A DNA stretch of 64,000 nt from Trema orientale (Eukaryota; Streptophyta; Magnoliopsida; Rosales; Cannabaceae). Of this stretch, positions 38,190 through 50,527 are shown in pieces (the first letter of the stretch is position 1; each line of letters opens with the position of its first letter). The stretch spans positions 247,199-311,198 of the forward strand of contig JXTC01000193.1 in the NCBI GenBank assembly GCA_002914845.1, read 5' to 3'. A program made the position numbers and the translations under genes. Below the pieces are notes generated by a model that was given only the letters and a program-made list of their open reading frames with translations, was not told the origin of the DNA and searched no databases.

Positions 38190-38541
38190 TTATTTTAGGA
38201 TATTGCATGACAATATTATATTAATTTCAATATGGTTTTGGCCAGTTGGCTCTATTATTATCACCATAATTTGTCGCCCATATGAGTACTAAGATTCTTT
38301 TTTTCCCCTCTGCCCCAAAAAAAGACATTCAAACGTTTTTTTTGGTCCCACTAGCCTTACATGCCAAACTCGTATAAATTTTAATATCCGCTTATTCCAA
38401 ATCAACTCTTTTATTATTATTTTTATTATTATTATTATATTCTATTCTAGGATATTGCATGAAAATATTATATTTCAAGATGGTTTTGGCCAGTTGGCTC
38501 TATTATTATCACCATAATTTGTCGGTCATATTAGTACTAAG
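38000..38541. repeat. tandem duplication with (ATT)n core in RBOH intron 2
   Basis: Two units (about 38010-38292 and 38300-38541) share CCCACTAGCCTTACAT, ATTTTAATATCCGCTTATTC and TTGGCCAGTTGGCTCTATTA. They differ mainly in the length of an ATT microsatellite, long in unit 1 (38134-38188). Confidence 0.88.
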
Positions 38542-39430
38542 GCCCCTCCACCCCCCACCCCCCCTCCTCCTCTCTAGAACACAAGATCTTTCAACAAATT
38601 CTCAAATAATAATCAGGTGTTATCATCAAAATTTAGTACACATCAATATTATATTATATAGTCCCATCTATAATTAGAACAGAAAAAAAAGTTGAATTAA
38701 AATTGGTGCATATTATAGATAAAATTCAATTAAAAAAAAAGAACAGTAAAAATGAAGCAGTCTCTTACGTGTCAAAGAAAGTTTCCAGCCTAACATCGAA
38801 GCTCTTATCCGTAATTTGTTCCCAAAATTCGCGTAGCTCATCTTTGAGCAGTGAAGCCGACGTTATACCTCTCGGATGAGCCAATGCATCGAACAACTGG
38901 ATTGCGAACTCTTTCGACTCCCTCATCCCTGTCCAATTCTTATTTTTTTATTATTTATTTTCACAAAATAAAAATAAAATAACAAATAAATATATCAATA
39001 ATTACATCGATCATACGTAAGGGTACGTACCTATGCATTGACCGAAATGCGATTTGGAGAGGATTCCAAAGCGATCAGCCAACTCATCGAAACGCCTCTC
39101 GATCTGAGCCCAGTCGCCTCCGTCGAATCTGTTCATTCTCATGAACTCGAGTCCCTTGGGGAAGAGATCAGAGCCGTCGGGCATGTTCCGACGGGTCCGA
39201 GTGGCGATGTGATCATAAGCCTTCTCCGAGTTGTTCTGGATGACCTGATCATCATCATCATCATCATCAGGAACCGAGTACTCATCTCAGACGGCGTCAT
39301 TGTGCATGTTCTCGATCGTGATCTCCACGCACTTTTCTTTGTCCTTAGCTTGTATCTCATGAGTGGTCCGTTCCATATCCCACCACTCTCGCCGCTGCTG
39401 CTATTCCTCTCTCCGACCTCGAATTTTTAA

Positions 39431-41273
39431 GTGTGTTGATGCTAATTAATCCTCATGTGAACCCAAAAAAAGATATAGTTTTGATTTATATGGTACTGAA
39501 CTGACACAATTGATATATGCAATTGTTATATGGAAAAATAATAAATCGGTCAATATTTTAGTTTAGTTTTCTGACAAGTTGACCCATTCCAACATGTGCT
39601 ATTTAATAATTAATAATTAATAATTAATTCTCTTCTCCTCTTGCCAACTTCCATAAATGCATATGTTATGATTGGTAATTTAAAAAAAAAAACAATTGAG
39701 GATGGGATTTAAATATCAACGACTCAAATTAATTAAGTCTTTTTTTATTTTCTTTTCTTTTATAGCTTTTAAATCTCTATCGTTACGTTACAGTACCAAC
39801 TAGGTCCCTGTTCATGTTTTCTGTGACTTTCTCCTCTTAATTAGGTCACAAATCTATCAAATATACATATTTTGAGGGCATTATTTGTAGAATAAATAAG
39901 TACTCTTGATAGGGACCGAGTCAGACCTAAATTATAGTGGGGGTATGACTAATGAAAAAAGTAAAAAAAAAATAATAATAATAATTGAATGCAAAAAAGA
40001 AAAAAAATCAAACAAGCTAATAGTATAAAAAATATATTAAAATAATATAATTACTTTTGACACATTATAATTAATTCTTCTACATTTTTATATTGAATAA
40101 TGACCTCATCATTTATACTAATAAGTGACCAAATTATCATTCATCGGTGGTAATATTATCTACTTATCTTTTACAATAAAAAATATTCAGGAATCTACCA
40201 AGCTATAAATAAGTTCTCAATTGTATTAATTACTCTATTATATTATCAAATTAGGTGAGTTAGAAAATTTTATTTTCTATGTTTTGGAATATCCGAGTTT
40301 CTATTTAACTCAGTAGCATTTTGTTTTCCTTCCTTCTCTTTATTTTTTTATCCCAAGTTACATAAACTTTCTATTTTGTATCACTTTTGTCACAAAGTGC
40401 ACTCTAGCTTAAACTAGGGCTCATAGCAAAATGACCACACTTGGACCCATTTTAAATAAATATCTCATTTGCAAATATTGTAGTAAAAATAATTGATATA
40501 TCAGTAAATATACCAAATGTAAAATATTATATATTCAATATAAGAATTAATATAAATTTCATAAAAAAAAGAACTAATATAATCAGTACAAAAAATATAG
40601 ATATACCAAGTGTAAAAATACATACATTAAGTCATTTAGCTATAAAAATAGAAAAACGGATATTTATTAAACTAAGTGTAAAAAAAGGACATCCATTCTA
40701 ATTTGTCCTTAAAAAGAGTAGAGTAGGTTAATGTAATGGTATGGGTAGATAGGCCTTGGGTTGGTTGATACTTAGCCCAATCAATAATGTATTTCCTTTA
40801 GCTCCTATTATCCAATATTTTTTTTCATTTATATATATATTACAAAAACATTATATATAAGAATTCTTTTTTTCAAAAAGTCCAGTGGGGACAATTGTCC
40901 ACACTCGCCCTTGAATAGCTCCGTCCTTGACTCTTGATCAAATTAAGGGAACTATACTCAAGAAAATTTTTTGAGTTTCCATAAACAGAAGAGAGGTGTT
41001 TTGAGGAAAAGTCAAAATTCAATAACGCTGTTAGCATTGACATAAACTTTATAGTCGAAATCGGCTGAGGAAACAACAAAATTTGATTGATATCTTGGAC
41101 GATTGCCTTCAACAAAATTGAGTGAGGAAGGAGTAGACTTACTCCAAGTTTTGGGGTCTGTTTGATTTTTCTTTGGATATTACTAGTTCAATGCTTCTTA
41201 GGAACAAGTTTTTGTTTTATATATAATTTATTATTTATTCTTGTGAAATACCTCAAAAATAGATCACATGAAT
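39431..41273. other. intergenic spacer between left RBOH and right cluster
   Basis: AT-rich, no recognised gene. A minus-strand ORF of 80 codons (41115-40873) has no motif I recognise. It ends near a CGGAGCTATTCAAGGGCGAG stretch that looks like transposon-end sequence, so it may be a transposon fragment. Confidence 0.5.
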
Positions 41274-42990
41274 TGTTGGAATTAAAAACGATTTTCGCAG
41301 CGGAAGATTAGCCCAGGAACATTCAAAAATTTTCTCAAAACAATTGACTATATGAGTGTATAGTATTAATTTATAGCAAATAGGAACACACAAAGAGAAT
41401 AGATCTAATACCTCTTGTAGCCTATCAGCGGATCCTAGCTTTATTGTCTTCTAAACCACGATCTTCCAATCCAAGCCTCAAGCAGAACTGGATGAACGTG
41501 TGGGCGTTGCGTACAATTTCTTAAAACTCACACTTTAGGCACTTGCAATTTTCTCAACACATGAGATTGCAAGAGTTTTATTCTACAGAGAATAGGAAGA
41601 CACTCTTCTTTTTCTCTCTAGTTTATGGAGGCTCTATAGAAAATAATACGTAGTGTATTATCTTTTTTCTAGGGTTTCACTATATATATATATCTATTAA
41701 ACTATTTAATAATTAAATTAATTAATCATATTAATATATATGTATATATATATAATGAAAACGGAAACAAAAGTTTCTCCGTACGTTTTCAAAGAAAACT
41801 TTTCGCATGTTTTCCTTTTTTTTTAATATGATTTTATATATATATATTTATAAAAAAAATTCAGTAAGTTTCCCAATTTCTATTTATCTAATTATCTCAT
41901 AATTAGATATTTCTAAATTCAAAATTTAAATAAATTAGGAAACTTACCCCTCCATAAATTTAAATTAATTAATTCAAAATTAATTAATTAATTAATAACA
42001 ATTATTAATTACATATAGATAAACTATTTATCTACACAAAGTGTGCAGTAACAAAAATAATGTAATATCCAGTACAGTGTTTGTAAGAGGTGGAATTGGG
42101 GACCTATGGACCTGTAATTCAAGCTCCAATAAATTATGACAATTAATTAAACTCTTTAATTAATTTGTCTAATTTATTAACTCCAGTATTACTCCACTAA
42201 AAATCTAGAATTGCACTCTTGAAATTACAGAATTAATTTACTCAGAAAACAACGAGCAGTCCATCGATTTAATCATTACATGTAGTTCAATCCTCCATAG
42301 ACAATTCATAATTGGAGCTAGGTCAAGTTCCGTTTACCTCTCCAATTACATCTTTATCCTTGTGTACCATTGATTCTCTAATGAACAATTAATTTATAAA
42401 TCTATTATAAATTGAGTACTCAAACTGTTCAAGTCCCGAATCAATACACAAGGGAATCATCTTTCTAACTTCCTAATAGAAGGAATGGATTCCATATCTG
42501 TAAGCTACATTCCCAGCTACTCATCTCATCATGCTCCCAAGATACAAGTATTTCGATCTGTTTAAAAAAACAAATCTTTAACAAGTATGTCAAAGAACAT
42601 AATGTTATAAATAGGAGTCTATAACTACTCAGGATTAAGATTGATTTACATATGATCATCCATTGACATTATTTGAACTCTCAACAGTTAACGGAATTTA
42701 TGTGAGATTCAAATCATGTCTGGTCCAGTCCTATATAATCGAATTATATAAAGTACCTCCATTGTAATGTCAACACATTAATAGTCCGGATAAGACTATT
42801 ACATTCTCAATGTTAATGGACCGTACTAATAATATTTAATTAAAGATCCCAAACTTTAATTAATTATTACGGACTATATTTAGTTTATTATCCATAAATT
42901 TAATCCTCATGTATATAACACTTATATACTAAATTTGTGGTTACATAAATAAACTAGGGATTTTCTGATATTTAAAGACATACCAATTAT
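41274..42990 (-). mobile_element. probable solo LTR of copia type (end approximate)
   Basis: It starts TGTTGGAATT and continues TTCGCAGCGGAAGATTAG. In reverse orientation this is the common 3' end of plant copia LTRs (CCGCTGCG ... AACA). The other end is probably in TGTACATAATTGGTATG (minus strand), at about 42990. A clean target duplication was not found. No internal region or second LTR is present, and no gene is seen inside. Confidence 0.5.
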
Positions 42991-43059
42991 GTACAAATTC
43001 AAATAGAAAAAATGTCATTTTATTAACTTTCATTTTCTATTCAATTTTCTAAACTAAAA

Positions 43060-43720
43060 TTGAGAGGGGGAAATTGGGAATGGGAAAAATTTTCATTGTT
43101 TTCAATGACTATATGCTAATCAATATATATATATATATAAGTACAAGGTGTATTGTATTTTTTTACACTTCATCTCTTTTAATTAAAATTTTGAATAGTT
43201 TGTAGTTTGTATGGTTATAAAGATTTTATAGATCTAAGAATTTCGTTTTTGATAATATGTCATTCACAATGAGATTACTAAATAGTATTTTTAAGATATA
43301 AAAATTCATTCTATTGTTATTTGAAGACATTATTATATTTTCAAATATATTTTTATATTATTATTGTATTAAAAAAAATTATTTTCATCCCGTTAAACAA
43401 AATGTTCTAGCTCCACTACTAAACGTATTATTCTAAATTATTTTTAACTTCGTCAAAGTCACGTATGAATGTAAAATAACATAAATATTAAATAAAAATA
43501 TTATATGTATATATAATATATGTAAATCATCCCTTGGCCATAAACATTTTGGCAACGGAACTTGTATCTATCTACATAATATATACAATATGTGAGAGGG
43601 AACCAACCCGGTATATATATATATATATATATATATTCTATGCACATGCATTCGCTATCCACAGAGGGGAGCCAGAAAAGTTTTCCAGCTGGGGGCATTG
43701 TTATTGTTATTATTATTCTG
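43060..43720. repeat. inverted partner of 410-1100, upstream of CDPK
   Basis: See the 410-1100 entry. Here the block equivalent to 1030-1100 (ATCCACAGAGGGGAGCC ... CAGCTGGGGGCATTG) follows directly on the GCATGTGCATAG block, an order not seen on the left. A TA microsatellite (43611-43635) lies at the junction. Confidence 0.8.
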
Positions 43721-44245
43721 TTTTCAAGTTTACCTTTTATTAAGTTACACTAATTCATTTTTGACATATAAATGTATTCTTTTTTTCTTCTTATTTTATT
43801 TGCGTCCACTTTTACCTGATAAATGAATCTTAGATTTGCAAGTCAAACTTGATACTAGTGTTAAAATGAGTGAGAACTTTTGTATTGAACCTGTACAAAA
43901 GAAAATTCATTTCTCTTCCATTTTTTTAAGAGAATTTCTCTTCCATTAAAATCATGTATATTTGAAGAATAATGTGGTTGGGCCTTATTCATCAATTTGA
44001 ATTGAAAAAATTGTGAATTTTAAATACGGTCATAGTACAATTTTTTGAAACATTTAGGTATTAAATTTATAAATACAGTACCAAAAATTCTTTTTTTGGT
44101 ACTTTATGGAAAGGGGGTTTTGAGTTGAGCATGCTGAAGATTGGATCTAACGTATTACTGTGTCTGTGTTAACATTTTCAGTTGCATTGGATCTTGATGT
44201 TTAGAGCAGTACAACTCTAAAGGAGGGAACAAAGAGTTGGATCAA
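43721..44245. other. CDPK upstream region and 5' leader
   Basis: No clear core promoter can be assigned. A pyrimidine-rich stretch followed by TTTCAGTTGCATTGG (about 44177) could be the acceptor of a leader intron about 65 bp before the start codon. Confidence 0.35.
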
Positions 44246-47200
44246 ATGGGGAATGCTTTGGGTAGTCGGAAGATCACCGTGAATGGATCTGCTCCATCAG
44301 TTTTACCTGTAGTTTGGCGGTTCCAATATCCGGGTGACATAATTTCGGAACATACCAGTGTGGCATCTAAGGAACCTGAGTCATATTTGCCAATCCAAAT
44401 CAAACCATTAGAACTAGTGACAATCCCAGAACTTGAACCTATAACAGATCGACAATCCCGAGAAACCAGTAAACCTGAATCACATTTGCCACTCCGAAAC
44501 AAGCCATCAGAACTAGCAACAATCCCAGAACTTGAACCTACAATAGATCAACAATCCCCAAAAACCGAGAAACGAGTGACATTCCTACAAGAACCTATAA
44601 AGACCAAGATGAACAATCCCCAAAAACCAAGAAGCAGGAATCGCCTTTTGCTGTCCAAAACAGACAATTGACAATCCCAGAAGAACCTACAACAGATCAA
44701 CATCAACATTCCCCCGAAACCAAGAAGCTTGAATCACTTTTGCCACTCCGAAACAAACCACCAGAACTAGTGACAATCCCAGAACTTGAACCTAAAACTG
44801 ATCAACATTCCCCCAAAACTAAGAAGTTCGAATCACTATTGCCAGTCCAAAACAAACGACCAGAAGCAAAATCTAGAACTTATCTACTATCCTCAGAAGA
44901 ACCTAAAGGCCCTTCACCATCCCAAGAAAAACCTGAAACCCCTTCAGCATCCCTAGATACTGTGAAGCCTCGACATTTGAAGAGGGTGGCTAGTGCTATA
45001 CCTTGGGTCGGTTCGGTTTTACAAACCAAAACTGGTAACTTCGAAGATTTTTACACTTGTGATAGGCAACTAGGAGCAGGGGAATTTGGGAGGACATTTC
45101 TATGTGTGGAGAAGGCAACGGGGATAGAGTATGCTTTCAAATCAATTGAAAAGCGCAAGATAATATCCGATGTGGATGCAGAGGATGTAAGGAGGGAGAT
45201 TCAGATAATGCACCATTTGGCAGGACAGCCAAATGTGATATCTATAAAAGAGGCATATGAGGATGCTGAAGCAGTTTGTATTGTTATGGAGTTATGTGAA
45301 GGTGGTGATCTATCAGAGGCTATTTGCTGGGGTCGGAATTATGGGGAAAGAAAAGCAGCCACACTTACTCGGAAGATAGTTGAAGCCCTAGAAGCCTGCC
45401 ATTCTTTGGGGGTTATGCATCGAGATATTAAACTAGACAATTTTCTTTTCGTGAACTGGGAGGACGATGCACCTCTCAAAATTATTGACTTTGGATTATC
45501 CGTTTTCTTTAAGCCTGGTATTCTAATTATATATATATTTTAAATGTCATGTAAACAATGTGAAGCTAAAGATTTTACTTTCCTAGTGAGCTATTTTACA
45601 CTTTTTAAGGAAAGCATAAAGTACTTAATTATATTGCTCTTTTGAGCTTCATAGAATGAGATAATCTAATGCTTAGTTTCTTGAGGAGTTGATAAAGATT
45701 TGATATTTCTTCTTCCTGCAGAAGATAAATTTAGTGATGTGGTTGGCACCCCATATTTTGTTGCACCAGAAGTTTTCGAGAAGCAATATGGTCTCGAAGC
45801 AGATGTATGGAGTGCCAGAGTGATTATTTACTTTCTGTTATCTGGAAGCCTACCATTTAAGGGCAGTACGATTGTTTGACCTGCTAGACTCATTATTGTA
45901 TTTATTATAGGTGATTTATTTCTGTTCTATGTTTATACATGATCTTTCTTTCTTTGCTCATTGCATATCTTATAGACAGCGAGGAAGAAATATTTAAAAT
46001 GGTCTTGCATGATCGTCTGGACTTTTCATCAGATCCATGGCCTACTATTTCTGAAGGCGCCAAAGACTTGGTAAATAGAATGCTTCATAAAGATCCCAGT
46101 AGGCGGATATCTGCACATGACATTTTGCGTGAGTCTGTGACATTTTTTTTTAGCTCGCTCTCGAGCTTTTGTTTTTATTTTTAAATTTTTAATTGGTTTA
46201 TGTGGTTTCTGGTATAGCTTAAACATGGTGCTGAATAGAGCCTTTGTTGCTAATGAAAGAATAAATAAATTATTTGGAATAAATGAATTATTTGGACTTT
46301 TCTTAGGCTATAATTTCACTTTTTCATTTAGTCATAGAGTGCTGTAAAACAGTCGATATTACACTGAATCTCAATATACTTGCCATTTGAAAAATGGACA
46401 AGAAAAAGGAGATTAAGCAAACAAGGTGCAGCCCTGTAAATTTTCATACTATGTTGGTTTCCATAAGAGTTTTTTATAGTGGGAGTGTAAAATTTGCCCA
46501 ACATTGTTTAGATACCACGTGTTTTACCAGATACTCTGCATATTAATCATGTCCCGCTTTAGATTCAAAAAAATTGATCTGATTCTTATTGCTACAAGAG
46601 CAATTTAAAGGATTTAACAGTTCTATCTTAGGTCATCAAAGAGTGCTGTAAAACAGTCGATATTACACTTAATCTCAATATACTTGCCATTTGAAAAATA
46701 GACAAGAAAAAGCAAACAAGGTGCAGCCCTGTAAATTTTCATACTATGTTGGTTTCCATAAGAGTTTTTTGTAGTGGGAGTATAAAATTTGCCCAACATT
46801 GTTTAGATATCACGTGTTTTACCACTCTGCATTTTAATCATGTCCCGCTTTAGATTCAAAACAATTGATCTGATTCTTATTGCTACAAGAGCAATTTACA
46901 GGATTTAACAGTTCTATCTTAGGTCTTATCTTTTACAACTTTCGGAGAGTGCACAGGTTGTTCATTTGAGCTGCTTTATTAATAATTCCTGTCATCATCT
47001 TTTTTTTCCCCTCATATATACAAATACTTTACTCATCAATAGCTGCTGTTTCAATTTCTTGCAGGCCATCCGTGGGTTCAACTTGGTTCCAAGGTATTGA
47101 GTCTGAAGTCGTCTTCTGAAATAAACAGTTTCAAGAAAGAGGCTGCTACAGTAAGTCTCTGACTGTCCTGAATAACTGAATGGTTTGACACGTAATTCTT

Positions 47201-47441
47201 TGCCTAAACAAGCAGATGATTTGAATTTATTCAATTTGTTTCTTTCCTTTTTCTTTCACAGCTAATTGCACAATCCTTATCCAAAGAAGAAATAGTTGGC
47301 CTCAAAGAAAGGTTCAAGATGAAGGACAAATACAGAAGGGGTAAAATAACTTATAAAGAAATTATGGCTGAATTGGAACAATGTGGAGATCATCTCAAAG
47401 GACTATCTGTTCTGAGGCGTTTATTTGCAAATAATCATTGA
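44246..47441 (+). CDS. CDPK-derived protein kinase with repeat-rich N-terminus and no functional EF-hand; one N-terminal frameshift
   Basis: Exons 44246-45517, 45722-45865, 45976-46128, 47065-47150 and 47262-47441; all junctions are GT-AG and in phase. I chose the MGNALGS methionine (44246) over one three codons upstream because MGNxxxS suits N-myristoylation. About 250 residues of repeats precede a complete Ser/Thr kinase domain: LGAGEFG loop, YAFKSI lysine, [30 protein letters not shown]. The family usually follows with an autoinhibitory junction and four EF-hands. Here the junction is short and the single EF-hand-like helix has a loop [13 protein letters not shown] without the usual Asp/Asn ligands, and the protein ends at LFANNH. 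A one-base loss near 44580 (in GTGACATTCC; sister repeats read GTGACAATCC) breaks the frame, so this may be a pseudogene or carry a sequencing error. Confidence 0.75.
44378..44865 (+). repeat. intragenic minisatellite, about 126-bp (42-residue) units
   Basis: Three to four units encode variants of [20 protein letters not shown] followed by a P-x-TDQ-x-SP-x-TKK part. Codon phase is kept by the unit length being a multiple of three; the frameshift near 44580 lies inside this tract. Serine-proline and lysine-rich content suggests a disordered, phosphorylatable region. Confidence 0.8.
46331..46923. repeat. tandem duplication of about 300 bp in CDPK intron 3
   Basis: Units 46331-46631 and 46632-46923 share AGAGTGCTGTAAAACAGTCG through TTCTATCTTAGGTC. 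The left copy has one unit only (about 27928-28233), so the duplication arose in the right copy after the cluster duplicated. Confidence 0.9.
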
Positions 47442-47454
47442 ATCGTTTCTGCAT

Positions 47455-49612
47455 TTTAGGATAATAATTTGACATTTATTTAAAACCGCAAGAAGAAAAT
47501 GCAAGAGAAACGAGAATCACAAGTCCACCAATAAAAAAAGCAACAAGAACTAATTACCCAACTTTAAGTCATTTTGTTTATATATGAAAGAAAATGTGAA
47601 ATCCTTCCTTGGCTTAAGATGCTCATAAAACAAGCTGAAACCAGAATTTGTGCTAAAGAAAAAGGTATTTGAAAAAGTAATCCTAAAGTATTTCAATCAC
47701 CTTTATAACCACATGAGTCATTGATTAATTTAAGAATATTGTAACCAGATGTCGTGAAAAATCTGAATTTTATGTTTTATTGATAGAATACAATTGTATG
47801 AATAGACTACAAGCAGATGTAGAAAAAGAAAGAAATTCAGAAAAGAATATGAAATTATTAGGATTTGTTCTAAATGTAGAAGTTTAAACTACCTTGGTCA
47901 TATTCCAAAATTCAAGAGATATGTTGAAATAAAATACAATTTTTGAAATTCCGACAATTACAAAACTTTTATGTTTTACACTCTTTCATTTTTCTTTTAT
48001 TGGTCTTTGGGCTTTGGCCTAGTTTTAACTTTCAACCAAATGATTGCTGAGGTTGAAATGTAGTCCTGAATTGATCTCTATGATTTGTAATAACATTCGT
48101 GGTAATTCTTAAACATTAAAATTATAAATTTACTTGTGTGTTACTCAAAAGATTAAAACAATATAATTTATCATGAGACTCTAGGATAAGATATAGATAT
48201 AGGACATAAGTAACTAGGTTAGTTATAGAAACATATATACATTTATATAAAAGACTATAATATAAATAACTAAAGTACTAAAATATAATTAAGATTAAAT
48301 TGCTGAAGTACTTGAATGAAAAAGGGAATTGGAGATGAAATTCTTAAATAGGAAATAATTAATTAGCTATATACTAATGCGAGAATCACCAAGAGCACTT
48401 GTTGGGACTTTTGAATGGCTCAATATTTATAGAGTTCTTAAAATGCATGTTTGTATGTAAAAAAATTGGCATTGATGGTGAATTAGATGAAGAAATGTTG
48501 CTTTATATATGCTGACCAAGAACTTGATCATACATATTACGAGCTTAATTATATAAAAACATAATGTAAAAAGTTTTAGTGATCAAACTAAAGATATGTA
48601 CCTATGTCCATGATGATCAGCTGACTGTTTATGCATACACAATGGTAAAAAATATAGACAAGAAAATGAAGTAGAAACTTAATTTAAGAGGCACCTGGTC
48701 CGACAAGAAGACTATATGGCTACTTTTTATAAGAAAAACTAGCTGATCATGCATGCAGTTATGGAAATGGGCAGCTTATAGAGTATAAATGCAGCTGAAA
48801 TAAAGATATTAGACTAGAAATATGGTACTTAATATTATATAGAAGTATAGAGACGATTCTAACTTATTGGATGAGTGAAAAGTGAGAAAAAATGTGAGTT
48901 CTAGCCACTTACGAAAATGGCAGGAGAATAGAGAGAGAGAGATAGCTAGAAAAGTGATGAAAAAGGAGTTGGTTGTTGTGTTCGAGTATGTAAAGACTAC
49001 TCCTTATTTATAGACAGCTAAGACTTGGAGGTTAAGTAGTTAGTGAGAACAAAAATATTCCCCAGCTGCCAAGTGTCAAAAACTACTCATTCTTGTCTCC
49101 TCGGATCTAGTCCCACCCATGGTTTTAGTGAAAAGCAGTCATTAGGTATCATAAAACTGCCTAGAATAATTTTAGAAACTTGTAACTACCTTAGAAAGTA
49201 TTTAGAAGCTGCACCTTAGCAGTTTCACAGAAAATCAATAACTAATAAACTAGAAACCACCTAGTTTAGGGGTTAATCCTTATTAAACAACCTGGTATTT
49301 AGCTAAGATATTTCTGCATGTGTATAATGACTGGTTTCCTTTAGTTTTGTGCATATAATCTACGTTCTAGAACCCCTAAAAGGGTTTAGGTTTTAGGGTA
49401 AAATACCCTAGTTCGGTTCAAGTCTCTTACCCCTAAAACACTGATGTTCTGCTTATTTTCCTCTATTTTCCTTCAGTTTCAATTTCAACAATACTCAAAC
49501 TTAATCTAATAATAATCATAGCTTAATTAACTCTATTCTAATTATGCTTAGGAATTTACTCCCAAAACACCTTATGAAAGAGAATTATTTTAATAAGGTC
49601 TATTTTTATATA
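47455..49612. mobile_element. 2.15-kb insertion, right copy only, origin unknown
   Basis: The left copy reads CAGGATATGAATTCGAAAGAG without interruption (about 28773). In the right copy GGATA and TTCGAAAGAG are separated by 2.15 kb. The insert is AT-rich, without long ORFs, recognisable terminal repeats or a clear target duplication. It may be a transposon remnant or a captured piece of another locus. Confidence 0.6.
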
Positions 49613-50527
49613 TTACTTCGAAAGAGATTTCATCTATGGTGATCAAGTTTGAGGAGAAAGTCATTGAAAGTACACTCAAGTGGAAGGAAAAGTAGAATTT
49701 GTTTATCAAAATATGATTCCTTTGTCACACTCATATGTCTCTACATTTATGAAATAATTTTATGTTTAACTTGCTATTGGTCATATTCTCTTCTTTATAT
49801 ATTAGTGATTCCATTAGAATTTAAGTCGATAAATAGGTTATAAATTATTTGTCGAATAATATATCGAGTATTCTCAAGGAAGCCAAATTTTTTGATTTGC
49901 AGGTACAAAAAATACATAACAGGGCAACAATTAGTTACGGGGAGTTCCTAGGTGCCGCATTGCATTTGAAAAAGAAGTTGAGATAGAAGGTCATCTTTCT
50001 GCAGCTTCTACCTAGTTGCTAGAGCAGTTAAGATTAGCTTCAACAAAATTACATGGAGAATATTAAATTGAATACACTCAATTCAGCCATATTTTCTTAG
50101 GTGCAAGCACATAGTAGAGAACAGGGCCACATTATAAGGGGGGGTGGCGGGGGTGTGGGAGGGGAGGATAGGATCTTCTATCTAGAGCTTTTGCCTTCTT
50201 CGATAAAAATAGAATAGAAGTGGCTACAAAAGTCAAGAAAGCTTCAAGATGGTTGGTGAAGATTGATTTATATAGAGTTAGTGATGCAAGAACTCGACTT
50301 TTGGCTTGGGGGTCTTGTTGGGATATGAAAATAAGATCTGAGGTAACATAAGAACCCCTGTCTGTATCCTGGTTTTTGAGAGCTAGAAAATATCCGTTAG
50401 TATTATTGTTATGGTGGTACTATAATTGCAACAATTAAACTGTTAAATCTAACCTATGGCTTACTAAATCTGAAGCTCCTCACTCCAAGGGTTAAGAGGT
50501 TCAAAGAGCTATATTTTTCTTGCATAT
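49613..50527. repeat. CDPK 3' tail and flank, right copy of 28780-29681
   Basis: It starts with the CDPK tail stretch (CGAAAGAGATTTCATCTATG) and is colinear with the left copy. No gene. A G-rich tract (50140-50168) replaces the milder G run of the left copy. Confidence 0.8.

Larger units (their letters stand above)
31699..39376 (-). pseudogene. respiratory burst oxidase homolog (NADPH oxidase), full-length but dead
   Basis: Twelve exons can be placed, 5' to 3': 39376-39031 (N-terminus, poly-Asp run), 38928-38769 ([17 protein letters not shown]), 37968-37920 (EF-hand loop DKDGDGQITEEE), 37766-37653, 35211-34795 (first membrane helices, ETLKFNMALIRLPVCRNTLT), about 34430-34034 ([19 protein letters not shown]), 33710-33615, 33506-33398, 33302-33200 (HPFSITS, FAD binding), 33088-33015, about 32820-32306 ([16 protein letters not shown] binding) and 31808-31699 (FYCGPP, terminal FDFHNENH). 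RBOHs are plasma-membrane flavocytochromes making superoxide. In-frame stops: TGA at 39287-39289, TAG at 34257-34259, one at the start of exon 10 and two in exon 11. The exon 11 donor is also lost (CT for GT). Convergent with the CDPK copy. Confidence 0.9.

Noticed and set aside
39038..39430. Plus-strand ORF of 130 codons
   Set aside because: Opposite strand of RBOH exon 1; the Ile run is the complement of the poly-Asp codons.
40873..41115. 80-codon minus ORF in the intergenic spacer
   Set aside because: No recognisable motif, no copy in the other half and no splice or start context; probably chance or a transposon scrap.
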